From the NCBI GenBank assembly GCA_016787705.1, contig JAEUTP010000010.1, positions 62,001 through 126,000 on the forward strand: a stretch of DNA of 64,000 nt. The letters are read 5' to 3'. The notes beneath the pieces were generated by a model that did not search any database, was not told where the DNA came from, and was given only the letters and a program-made list of their open reading frames with translations. This document shows positions 1 through 7,609 of this stretch, in pieces (position 1 is the first letter of the stretch; every line of letters starts with the position of its first letter). The DNA comes from Bacteroidia bacterium (GTDB taxonomy: Bacteria; Bacteroidota; Bacteroidia; B-17B0; Aurantibacillaceae). Made by a program: the position numbers and the translations under genes.

Positions 1-725
1 GGATCAAAGCGGCGCAGCCAGGGAGAACCAACCACAGACCCTGTTGCAACAACTATTCCGGGATTAAGTGTTTCTTTTTTAAATTCCGGCGTAAATTTTA
101 TGTAGCGAGAATTATCAAAACCTAAGGCTTCATTTGTATTATAAATAGTAGAATGCAAAAGAACTGGCTGATCTGTTTTTAAACCGGTTAATATACGTTG
201 TGCTTTTCCTAAGGCATATCCTATTATAACCGAATTTAATCCCCGTGCAGCATTCTCTTCAACCCAATTGTTTAATTGTAAATTTACTTCCTCTGCCTGC
301 GGAAAATTATAGATCGGTAAACCAAAAGTAGACTCTGTTATAAAATGCTGGCATTTTACAGGTTCAAATGGAATCGTATAGCCATCATTTTTCACTTTAT
401 AGTCACCTGAAACAACCCATATCTCACCTTTGTACTCCAATCTTACCTGCGCTGAGCCAATAACATGACCTGCGGGATGAAGACTAATGGTAACTCCATT
501 AATATTTATTGTTTCATAATAATTTAATGTTTGTAAAACTATGTTTCCTAAACGGTAGCGTAAAATAGATTCTGAATTTTTATGTGCCAGGTAATATTTA
601 TTTCCTGTTCGTGCGTGGTCTGAATGCGCATGAGTAATAATGGCTTTATTCACAGGTTTCCAGGGATCAATATAAACATCTGCCTGCCTGCAATAGATAC
701 CATTATTTGTAAATTGTATGAGCAC
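1..725 (-). CDS. Ligase-associated DNA exonuclease, 3' end cut off by window
   Basis: About 241 N-terminal residues of a metallo-beta-lactamase/beta-CASP fold protein. I translated it by hand from the reverse strand. It has the metal-binding HAHSDHA motif near residue 34, then HPAGHVIGSAQ and SGDYK, all typical of the ligase-associated exonuclease family, usually encoded beside an ATP-dependent DNA ligase and an Lhr-like helicase. The start is GTG at 725-723, because an in-frame TAA lies 6 bases upstream and no earlier start is possible. The C-terminal part, expected to carry the beta-CASP and remaining metal ligands, lies outside the window. A DNA-repair role is family knowledge; the partner ligase would be expected just beyond position 1 but is not visible. 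Confidence 0.85.
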   Translation of the reverse strand, partial: MLIQFTNNGIYCRQADVYIDPWKPVNKAIITHAHSDHARTGNKYYLAHKNSESILRYRLGNIVLQTLNYYETININGVTISLHPAGHVIGSAQVRLEYKGEIWVVSGDYKVKNDGYTIPFEPVKCQHFITESTFGLPIYNFPQAEEVNLQLNNWVEENAARGLNSVIIGYALGKAQRILTGLKTDQPVLLHSTIYNTNEALGFDNSRYIKFTPEFKKETLNPGIVVATGSVVGSPWLRRFD

Positions 726-859
726 CTTTTATAAACACTAGTTTACGAATAAAGTTCATTTAATTGGGGAAATATTTTTCCCAAAATGTGGTATTGGGAA
801 GCTAAAATATCTTAAAACGTTTTTAATACTAAGGTATTGACTTTGCTATCTAAGTTGTT

Positions 860-994
860 ATGAAGCCAATTATAAACTTATTTTTAAGAAGTGCTATTAT
901 TACTATTAATCCAGATATGATCGTTTTTAAAGACATCATATCTGTTGAACAGGCCCAGGATTTTATAAAAACTTTTAGAAGAAAACTAAGATAA
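860..994 (+). CDS. 44-aa small ORF abutting pqiA-like gene
   Basis: An ATG at 860 opens 44 codons ending in TAA at 992-994, and the ATG of the next gene follows at 995 with no gap. The peptide begins MKPIINLFLRSAIITINPDM and ends with a basic tail (FRRKLR). I do not recognise a family. The first half is hydrophobic but too short and interrupted to call a membrane segment. The zero spacing suggests translational coupling or a leader peptide for the downstream membrane protein; this is inference only. It could also be chance, since AT-rich DNA gives few 44-codon ORFs but some do occur. Confidence 0.45.
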   Translation: MKPIINLFLRSAIITINPDMIVFKDIISVEQAQDFIKTFRRKLR

Positions 995-2371
995 ATGATA
1001 AAAGATAAAATTATATATAAATTTTTATTGGTTCTGCTATTGCTTCCATTTATTGCATTTTCATTATGGTGTGGAATAAATATACATGCACTGACTAAGG
1101 ATCGGGCTGAATTAAAAAAAGATTACAGTGAGTTAAATAACATACAACACGGTCTTTTATCTGTTGATGCCTGGAGCGCGCATGTTAAAGAAATAGTAAA
1201 TGATCAGATAGATTCATTTGATTTTAATGATGTACAGGAAGATACTTTAAAAGCTCAATTAAATAAAATATTAAATTCTGTTATTACCAAGGCAAATACC
1301 ATGGTAAACCAAAAGCAAACAAGTATTGATAAACGCATTAAAAAATTTGCCATAAAACAATTTGTGGATGTAGATAAAGTACGGGCTAAAGTGCCTGAAT
1401 TTTCGGAAACAATTATTAAAGAATTAAAGAAACCAAGCAGCAGACAAAGACTTAAATTTTTAGCAAAAGATAAAGTACAGGAGTTTGCAGAAAAAACACA
1501 TGACAGTCTTGATTCCGATGCAAATGTAGTAGGCTTACTGGCAAAATACGATGTGTCAACTGTGGCTGAGTTTAACGGTTATATTGCAACCAAGGTACGC
1601 TTACTGCAGCAAAAAACATATAATCTTACCTATGGCATGGTTGCCTGTCTTATTTTCTTTCTTTTGCTCTGGCTGGCATTAAGAAATCAAACGCCATTGC
1701 ATAAACCATTTTTTGTTTTATCGGTAATACTTGGCTTAATAACATTAGTTATTGGTCTTATGGCGCCAATGATAGAAATAGATGCACGTATTAAAGAACT
1801 TAATTTTTTATTAGTGGGAAAACCACTGGTGTTTAACGACCAGGTTATTTTTTACCAAAGTAAAAGTATTTTGGATGTTGTACATATTTTAATTGCCACT
1901 GGCAAAGCAGATTCTATTTTTGTTGGCACACTTATTTTAATTTTTAGCGTTATTTTCCCAATAACTAAATTGATATGTACAGAAGTTTATTTATTAGGAA
2001 ATGAAAAAATGCGCGCTAATAAATTACTTAATTTCTTTGCATTTAAATCGGGTAAATGGTCGATGGCCGATGTAATGGTAGTTGCTATTTTTATGGCATA
2101 TATAGGCTTTAAAGGTATTTTAGATTCGCAAATGGATCATTTAAATGTTAAAACAAAAAATCTTGCAACCATCGCTACTAATGAAACCTCTTTGCAACCG
2201 GGTGTAATTTTATTTGTGTGGTATGTAATATTTGGCTTAGTGCTGGGTGCCATCCTTAAAAAAATAACTTTAAAAGAAAAGATCCTTGATCTTGGTAAAT
2301 TGCGCTTCATAAAAAATAAAAAGTTAATTCTGGAAATTCCAAAAACGAATATCGGAGGTAGGGAAAAATAA
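995..2371 (+). CDS. PqiA-like (paraquat-inducible protein A) membrane protein
   Basis: 458 aa. One N-terminal membrane segment (about residues 8-28) is followed by a Lys-rich, probably helical extracytoplasmic region (about 40-200). Then come four hydrophobic segments (about 210-232, 240-262, 303-325 and 355-375, with a last one near 405-425). The stretch around KSGKWSMADVMVVA is the recognisable PqiA-domain signature. PqiA proteins are inner-membrane partners of MCE/PqiB lipid-transport systems in proteobacteria; no MCE gene is adjacent here, so the substrate is unknown. The large soluble insertion after TM1 makes it longer than a single PqiA domain. It directly follows the 44-codon ORF and is probably cotranscribed with it. 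Confidence 0.7.
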   Translation: MIKDKIIYKFLLVLLLLPFIAFSLWCGINIHALTKDRAELKKDYSELNNIQHGLLSVDAWSAHVKEIVNDQIDSFDFNDVQEDTLKAQLNKILNSVITKANTMVNQKQTSIDKRIKKFAIKQFVDVDKVRAKVPEFSETIIKELKKPSSRQRLKFLAKDKVQEFAEKTHDSLDSDANVVGLLAKYDVSTVAEFNGYIATKVRLLQQKTYNLTYGMVACLIFFLLLWLALRNQTPLHKPFFVLSVILGLITLVIGLMAPMIEIDARIKELNFLLVGKPLVFNDQVIFYQSKSILDVVHILIATGKADSIFVGTLILIFSVIFPITKLICTEVYLLGNEKMRANKLLNFFAFKSGKWSMADVMVVAIFMAYIGFKGILDSQMDHLNVKTKNLATIATNETSLQPGVILFVWYVIFGLVLGAILKKITLKEKILDLGKLRFIKNKKLILEIPKTNIGGREK

Positions 2372-2419
2372 TTTTTATTTTAATGTATTGCTATTATAAA
2401 ATTTGTTAGCTTTAATTTT

Positions 2420-2761
2420 ATGAGCAACATACCTTTTACTACCATTGATTGGACTGGCATAGAAAGAACAGAACACAAAGGCGAAACCGGCACATCTTTT
2501 TGGCAAACATTACAATTTGGCGGCTTACGCATACGCATTGTTGAATATTCTGAAGGTTACCTTGCCGATCACTGGTGCGAAAAAGGACATTTAGTACATT
2601 GCCTGGAAGGTGAATTTACCAGCGAATTAAAAACCGGTGAAAAAGTAATGCTTAAAAAAGGAATGAGTTACGTTGTTTCAGATACTTTAAGCTCACACCG
2701 CTCACTTTCAAAAGTGCCGGTAAAGTTATTGATAGTAGATGGTGATTTTTTGAAAGCTTAA
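2420..2761 (+). CDS. DHCW-motif cupin fold protein
   Basis: 113 aa, a single small cupin barrel. The run LADHWCEKGHLVHCLEGEF (residues about 48-66) contains the D-H-W-C block that gives this family its name, with histidines placed like cupin metal ligands. A second conserved block, KKGMSYVVSD, follows. No enzymatic activity is established for the family as far as I know. It lies 48 nt after the PqiA-like gene on the same strand. Its stop codon overlaps that of the convergent DUF2306 gene by 4 nt, so neither gene can have a terminator between them. Confidence 0.85.
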   Translation: MSNIPFTTIDWTGIERTEHKGETGTSFWQTLQFGGLRIRIVEYSEGYLADHWCEKGHLVHCLEGEFTSELKTGEKVMLKKGMSYVVSDTLSSHRSLSKVPVKLLIVDGDFLKA

Positions 2762-3435
2762 GTAGTTGCCTCTTTAAACTTCCCTGCCTTCTTCTCATGC
2801 TTTCTGATCTCATAAATAATGAGTGGTACTAAAAAAACGGTAGGACCTAACCATAGCACTATGCCTGGGGCTTGTATCCATCTCTCGTTATTAACGGTAA
2901 AAGCCGTTATTGCCCCAATATAACTTCCCAACATACCACCAATATGTGCAAGTAACCAGTAATTTTTATATACCAGCTTTTTTCTAAAACGCTGTAAAGT
3001 AAAATAATTACCTCTAACACCTAGTATGCCAAAAACCAGGCTAATAATTCCCAGTGTGGTATTGCCCGTAAAAAGAAAGTAAAGGGCCACTGCAATAAAT
3101 GAAATGTGTATAAAACCGAAAAAAATCTCTATGGCCCAATCAAACTTTGTTGGTTTTTGATCAAGATGTAATTTTTTTAGTTTCAAGGATCGATATGCCG
3201 TTAAGCAAGCATAATAGGTAAAAAAAGCAACGCAAAACAAAAACACATTCGTATGTGCAATAGACATGTAAATGGCCGAAACAAAAATAATCGTCATAGC
3301 CCAAAAATAGACCTTGCCAATTGGTTTATGAATCTTTATTTTGTTGCGAAAAATAATGGCAAACAAACCGCTTAATAACGCCAGTGAACCGGCGATGATG
3401 TGGAGAATTAAGATAATTTTAAAAATCATATACAT
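2758..3435 (-). CDS. DUF2306-type multipass membrane protein
   Basis: 225 aa with about six or seven hydrophobic segments. The N-terminus reads ILHIIAGSLALLSGLFAIIF and is followed by HKPIGKVYFWAMT, the histidine-containing pattern of DUF2306-like membrane proteins. The tail is basic and cytoplasmic-looking (IRKHEKKAGKFKE). Start ATG at 3435; a second ATG two codons later is equally usable. Convergent with the cupin gene (4-nt overlap of stops). Function is unknown; conserved histidines in the first helices hint at heme or metal binding, but this is conjecture. Confidence 0.7.
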   Translation of the reverse strand: MYMIFKIILILHIIAGSLALLSGLFAIIFRNKIKIHKPIGKVYFWAMTIIFVSAIYMSIAHTNVFLFCVAFFTYYACLTAYRSLKLKKLHLDQKPTKFDWAIEIFFGFIHISFIAVALYFLFTGNTTLGIISLVFGILGVRGNYFTLQRFRKKLVYKNYWLLAHIGGMLGSYIGAITAFTVNNERWIQAPGIVLWLGPTVFLVPLIIYEIRKHEKKAGKFKEATT

Positions 3436-3570
3436 TTATTTTTTTACAAATGTAAGGCCCCTCAACCTACGAAGTCAAATTAAAGGGTTGAAATGCAAGA
3501 CTTTGGGATAAGTGTAAAGGTTTGGGACAAATAACAAGATAAATAAATGCCCATGGGATAAAGATAGCAC

Positions 3571-4506
3571 CTATTTTATAGTTTTAAGCTTATCGAGAAT
3601 AGAATTTCCATAATTTCTGGATACCGCCACAAAGCAATTTTCTATACCAAAACTTAATTTATAGCCCGCGGCATTCCCTTCTACATTTTTTACATTTTTA
3701 AGGTTAACAATAAATGTACGATGGCAACGAACAATAAGATCCGAATTAAGCTGTGATTCAATTCTCTTAAGGCTGCTGCGGATGAGTTGCTTTTTTATTT
3801 TTTCGTTCTCAATAAAAACAATGTTCGAATAATTATCGGCCGACTCAATATATAAAAGTTGCTCAGGTATTAATTCTATTTTATCTTTTTCGTTTTCGGC
3901 AATAAAAATAAGTTTAGGAATAACTTTTATCTCACCTACAATATTATCGGGCATATTAGGAATGGGATCTTCCTCTGGTATCCTCTCATCCTTTTCGTTT
4001 TTAATTTTTGTTGGATGCAAATGCTGGTTAACGCTAACTGCCTTTTCTAAATTAATTTTTAAAAGCTTATTATGTTTTCTTAACACATGAAGTGTTACAG
4101 GAAAAATACCAATTAATATAACCGAAGCAAAAGCAAACAAAAAACCTTTCCATGAAAATGGCATAATATGTAACAAACTTCCGTAAAGCATATTGCCTAA
4201 GGCTATACATAATAATATACAAAGTATTACAACAATCTCTTTACCAACAGTCCAGTTATCTTGAATTGTTTTTTTTTGAATGATCTGAAAAATAATAGTA
4301 CTTACTAAAACAGGTATGATAAACGATACCAGGCCAAAACCTGCCAGCTTTAATGCTTTTATATCTGTTTGCCATTGCGAAATACCGAAAGGCTCAAAAA
4401 CAATTAAAAATAGAGCAACAAAGCCACCAACAAAAAAATTAGTGATCATAGACCGCTTATTTATTTCAGATCGCGGGAAAGCTTTATTTAAAAAGGGTAA
4501 GATCAC
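3571..4506 (-). CDS. Membrane-anchored LytTR-type transcription regulator
   Basis: 311 aa. Four hydrophobic segments occupy about residues 20-135 (around SMITNFFVGGFVALFLIVFE, then three more). A short linker leads to a C-terminal LytTR DNA-binding domain (about 210-308) with LLYIESADNYSNIVF and VRCHRTFIVNLKNV, both classic LytTR blocks. There is no receiver domain, so this is a one-component regulator whose signal presumably comes through the membrane. The start is GTG at 4506 and overlaps the stop of the upstream lipoprotein gene (GTGA), which argues for coupled translation and a functional link between the lipoprotein and the regulator. Confidence 0.85.
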   Translation of the reverse strand: MILPFLNKAFPRSEINKRSMITNFFVGGFVALFLIVFEPFGISQWQTDIKALKLAGFGLVSFIIPVLVSTIIFQIIQKKTIQDNWTVGKEIVVILCILLCIALGNMLYGSLLHIMPFSWKGFLFAFASVILIGIFPVTLHVLRKHNKLLKINLEKAVSVNQHLHPTKIKNEKDERIPEEDPIPNMPDNIVGEIKVIPKLIFIAENEKDKIELIPEQLLYIESADNYSNIVFIENEKIKKQLIRSSLKRIESQLNSDLIVRCHRTFIVNLKNVKNVEGNAAGYKLSFGIENCFVAVSRNYGNSILDKLKTIK

Positions 4507-5105
4507 AAAGGCTGTGCAAATTTGTATTGATTAGTATACGTAATACGGTCTCCGTTTGAGTTGATATATGTTTTAACGAAGGACTCAATTTTAAGATCCT
4601 TATTTTTTAATTGTACCAGCTTATAAGTGAATACTGTTCGTTGTTTGTTAAATACGTGATCAAGCGTTTCGCCCCGAGTTGTTTCTTCAACTATGAAAGT
4701 AACTTCCTCTTTATTTTTTACATCACCCGAGCCATATTCAAAATGCCATCTGCCTTTTGCTTCTAAAATATCGCCAGCAAAATTTTCTGAAAAATTAAAA
4801 GTACCTTCTTTTTGAATTTCTAATATTAAAGTATAAGCACCGGTGTAAATTATTGCCGGACCACTTGTTTCAGTTTGATTAAGCTCTACTTTTGTTCCAT
4901 TAAATGATAAATTCTGATTAAAAGGAGGGTTGGTGCTTGACAAGGAAGTAATAGATGCTGTGCCCGATTGCATCATCCATTTTCCCGCTAATCTCGCTTT
5001 TCGCGTTAATAAAGAAATAGTGGGATCTTCGGGTCCTTTTTTACAATTTGAAAAAAATAAACCTGACAATATTATAATAAACAACAAGTAACTTTTGATT
5101 TTCAT
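4503..5105 (-). CDS. Secreted lipoprotein, lipocalin-like
   Basis: 200 aa. The N-terminus MKIKSYLLFIIILSGLFFSNC is a lipoprotein signal peptide with its cysteine at residue 21. The mature part begins near LAGKWMMQSG, a pattern typical of small lipocalin-like domains, and is rich in predicted beta strands (TFNFSENF, WHFEYGSGDV, TVFTYKLVQL). It overlaps the GTG start of the downstream LytTR regulator by 4 nt. I infer a surface or periplasmic ligand-binding role, possibly as sensor or target of that regulator; no ligand can be named. Confidence 0.65.
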   Translation of the reverse strand: MKIKSYLLFIIILSGLFFSNCKKGPEDPTISLLTRKARLAGKWMMQSGTASITSLSSTNPPFNQNLSFNGTKVELNQTETSGPAIIYTGAYTLILEIQKEGTFNFSENFAGDILEAKGRWHFEYGSGDVKNKEEVTFIVEETTRGETLDHVFNKQRTVFTYKLVQLKNKDLKIESFVKTYINSNGDRITYTNQYKFAQPL

Positions 5106-5218
5106 AAATTAATTTTGTGGCTTCCGAAATTACTTAAAACAAATCATGTTTTTGTAAAAAGTAAAAATCGTGTTTATTTTCATCAATATACTATTGACAA
5201 TCAGTTAGTTAAATAAGT

Positions 5219-5250
5219 TTTGCAAATTTGTTCATTTTAAGATATATTTG
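5219..5250 (+). promoter_or_regulatory. Bacteroidota-type promoter for the cold-shock gene
   Basis: TTTG at 5219-5222 and TATATTTG at 5243-5250 are separated by 20 nt. This is a full match to the Bacteroidota sigma-A consensus (TTTG ... TAnnTTTG). It would start transcription near 5256-5258 and give a leader of about 225 nt. A weaker overlapping alternative is TTG at 5194-5196 with TAAGTTTTG at 5214-5222. Confidence 0.55.
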
Positions 5251-5255
5251 TTTAA

Positions 5256-5480
5256 ATCTTTAAAACGAATAAAATTTAAATTCCTCAATACAATCACAAC
5301 TACCCATTTGCATTTCGTTTAATTTTTTAAAATTTATTGGATTTTTAAACACGCAAATATGTTATGGAAAATTGTGCGTATTGATATTTAGATAAAAGAT
5401 ATAAGCAGTTTTGGGTCACACCCTTTTTCTCAAAGCTGTTTTAAATAAAATAAAAAGGGAAAAAATAAAAAATAAAAAAA
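5256..5480 (+). promoter_or_regulatory. Long 5' leader of cold-shock gene with hairpin near start codon
   Basis: The 375-base stretch 5106-5480 holds no gene. From the predicted transcription start to the ATG there are about 225 nt, very AT-rich. CCCTTTTT at 5421-5428 can pair with AAAAAGGG at 5452-5459 (8 bp, 23-nt loop), ending about 20 nt before the ATG. Long structured leaders that refold with temperature are known for cspA mRNAs in other bacteria; here that function is inferred from position and pairing only. Confidence 0.4.
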
Positions 5481-5672
5481 ATGGAAAAAGGAACAGTAAA
5501 GTTTTTCAACCAAACAAAAGGATTCGGATTCATTAAAGTTGAAGGATCTGGAAAAGAAGTATTCGTACACGTATCTGGCATTAAAGAAGAAATTCGCGAG
5601 AACGACGAAGTAGTGTTTGAAATTCAAGAAGGCAAAAAAGGATTAAACGCAGTTAACGTTAAGTTAGCTTAA
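5481..5672 (+). CDS. Cold-shock protein (CspA family)
   Basis: 63 aa, a single cold-shock (OB-fold) domain. RNP1 is KGFGFI (residues 14-19) and RNP2 is VFVHVS (27-32). The start MEKGTVKFFNQ is typical of the family. These proteins bind single-stranded RNA/DNA and melt mRNA structure in the cytoplasm. The gene is monocistronic: it has its own promoter and long leader, and an intrinsic terminator about 80 nt downstream. Confidence 0.97.
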   Translation: MEKGTVKFFNQTKGFGFIKVEGSGKEVFVHVSGIKEEIRENDEVVFEIQEGKKGLNAVNVKLA

Positions 5673-5750
5673 TTCTTTTTTAGTTAATTAAATTATTGCG
5701 ATTACAAAACTTATAAATATATAAACCCAGTACACAATTTTAATTAACAA

Positions 5751-5784
5751 AAAACCCCTTTCGGAAACGAGAGGGGTTTTTTAT
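5751..5784 (+). terminator. Rho-independent terminator after cold-shock gene
   Basis: AAAACCCCT (5751-5759) pairs with AGGGGTTTT (5772-5780), and the right arm runs into a T tract. It lies about 80 nt after the cold-shock stop codon. The A tract on the left also allows it to act on minus-strand transcripts leaving frr. Confidence 0.9.
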
Positions 5785-5798
5785 TTATATAAATCATG

Positions 5799-5859
5799 CT
5801 GTCATACCTAGCGAAAAGAAAACTGTGCAAAATAGATTCTTCCTTCGTTAGAATGACAG
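5799..5859. repeat. Degenerate intergenic inverted repeat (CTGTCAT...ATGACAG)
   Basis: A 61-bp imperfect palindrome. Its ends CTGTCAT (5799-5805) and ATGACAG (5853-5859) are perfect complements, and both halves carry a version of the GTCATnCTnnCGAAnGAAGAnTCT word (right half read on the minus strand). I recall this word as a dispersed intergenic repeat in many Bacteroidota genomes. No coding potential. It sits between two convergent genes. Confidence 0.5.
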
Positions 5860-5866
5860 TTAATAA

Positions 5867-6427
5867 TTAAACGGTCATAATTTCTTTTTCTTTTTGTTCA
5901 ATGTGTTTATCCACTTTAGCAACACTGGCATCGGTTAATGTCTGGATCTTTGCTTCACCACTTTTTGCTTCATCTTCGGGCAAACCGTCTTTTTGTAATT
6001 TTTTAATCTGCTCCATACAATCTTTACGCACATTTCGAATACCTACCTTTGCATCTTCACCAAAACTTTTTGCAGTTTTGGTTAATTGTTTACGACGCTC
6101 TTCTGTTAATGGTGGCACCATAATACGAATAATAACACCATCATTTTGTGGATTGAATCCTAAATTGGCTGCCTGTATTGCTTTTTCAATTGGGGTTAAC
6201 ATACTTTTTTCCCATGGTTGAATTACTAAAGTACGTGAGTCTTGAGAATTTACGCTTGCAGTATTGCTTAGCGGCACCATACTACCATAATAATCTACCA
6301 TTACATTTTCCAACATAGCGGGGCTGGCTTTTCCGGCCCTTACTTTCTGAAGTTCAGATTCTAAATGGTTGATGGCTTTTTCCATCGACACTTTTGCATT
6401 TTCTAATACTGTATTTAAATTGCTCAT
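5867..6427 (-). CDS. frr: Ribosome recycling factor
   Basis: 186 aa, standard length for RRF. Diagnostic blocks are VRAGKASPAMLENVMVDYYG near residues 29-48, the PLTEERRKQLTKTAK segment and the GIRNVRKD stretch, which together build the three-helix bundle plus beta domain. With EF-G it splits post-termination ribosomes in the cytoplasm. It is the last gene of a probable operon glmM - cysteine desulfurase - frr (gaps of 10 and 17 nt). Confidence 0.97.
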   Translation of the reverse strand: MSNLNTVLENAKVSMEKAINHLESELQKVRAGKASPAMLENVMVDYYGSMVPLSNTASVNSQDSRTLVIQPWEKSMLTPIEKAIQAANLGFNPQNDGVIIRIMVPPLTEERRKQLTKTAKSFGEDAKVGIRNVRKDCMEQIKKLQKDGLPEDEAKSGEAKIQTLTDASVAKVDKHIEQKEKEIMTV

Positions 6428-6444
6428 AATTTATTTATTACACG

Positions 6445-7599
6445 TTAACTTTTTACTTTTTCTTTTGTTTCTACTTTAAACAGTTCCACTAAATTTTTTA
6501 TAACAAAATCTATTTCTTCTTTGGTAGTGTATTTACTAAAACTAAATCTTACTGACGGTCTTTCCATATCGCTTCCAATTCCTCTTAATACATGACTGCC
6601 TTGATTACTGCCACTGCTACAGGCACTACCACCGCTTGCCGCTATGCCTGCAATATCCAAATTAAATAATAACATTTCTGCATCGGGGTGCTTTGGAAAA
6701 CAACAATTTAAAACCGTGTATAAAGATTTTTCATCTGATGTTTCGCCATTAAAAGCCATACCCGGAATTAATGCCGTTAATTGTTCGCGCATATAATTTT
6801 TTAATCCGCGAATGTGTTTTTGATGTTCTTCCATTTCATCAAAACAAATTTCTAAAGCTTTTGCCAAACCAACAATTCCATAAACATTTTCGGTACCACC
6901 GCGCATATTGCGCTCTTGCGCACCACCATGAATAAATGGCGTTATCTTTCTTTCGTGATTGATATATAAAAAGCCTACACCTTTTGGTCCGTGAAATTTA
7001 TGCGCAGCGCAGGTAACAAAATGTACTTTTAATTCGCGAAGATCCATTTTATAATGGCCCATTGTTTGCACCGTATCGCTGTGAAAAATAGCATCGTACT
7101 TTTCGCAAAGCTCGCCCACTTCTTTTAAAGGTAATAAAGTTCCTAATTCATTATTGGCATGCATTAAAGAAACCAGGCTGCGCGAATTATTTTTTAGAAG
7201 CTCTTCCAGATCAGCAAGGTCAACATTTCCTTTCTTATCTAATTTTACCCAGCTTACTTTTACTTTGCCTGCTTTTTCTAAAATTTTTAATGTATGCTCA
7301 ACAGCATGATGCTCAATAACGCTCGAAATAACGTGCTTAATATCGTAAGTAACAATAGATTGATTGATGGCCATATTATCAGCCTCTGTTCCACCGGATG
7401 TAAAAAATATTTCGGCCGGCGTAACGTTTAATAACCTTGCAACCGTTTTACGCGCGGTTTCTATAGCTGCGCGTGTTTTTCTACCAAAGGCATGAATAGA
7501 AGATGGATTTCCAAAATCCTCAAGCATCAAAGGCATCATGGCTTTTAACACATTTTCATCGAGTTTGGTTGTTGCGGCATTATCTAAGTATACTTTCAT
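6445..7599 (-). CDS. Cysteine desulfurase (NifS/IscS family)
   Basis: 384 aa, class V aminotransferase fold with PLP. MKVYLDNAATT opens the protein. The PLP lysine is K201 in CAAHKFHGPKG, and the catalytic cysteine is C327 in ASGGSACSSGS. The enzyme removes sulfur from L-cysteine to give a protein persulfide for Fe-S clusters and tRNA thiolation. The short active-site loop after the cysteine looks like the NifS/IscS type rather than SufS. No iscU or suf gene is nearby; the neighbours are glmM upstream (10 nt) and frr downstream (17 nt). Confidence 0.93.
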   Translation of the reverse strand: MKVYLDNAATTKLDENVLKAMMPLMLEDFGNPSSIHAFGRKTRAAIETARKTVARLLNVTPAEIFFTSGGTEADNMAINQSIVTYDIKHVISSVIEHHAVEHTLKILEKAGKVKVSWVKLDKKGNVDLADLEELLKNNSRSLVSLMHANNELGTLLPLKEVGELCEKYDAIFHSDTVQTMGHYKMDLRELKVHFVTCAAHKFHGPKGVGFLYINHERKITPFIHGGAQERNMRGGTENVYGIVGLAKALEICFDEMEEHQKHIRGLKNYMREQLTALIPGMAFNGETSDEKSLYTVLNCCFPKHPDAEMLLFNLDIAGIAASGGSACSSGSNQGSHVLRGIGSDMERPSVRFSFSKYTTKEEIDFVIKNLVELFKVETKEKVKS

Positions 7600-7609
7600 T
7601 TACTTTATT

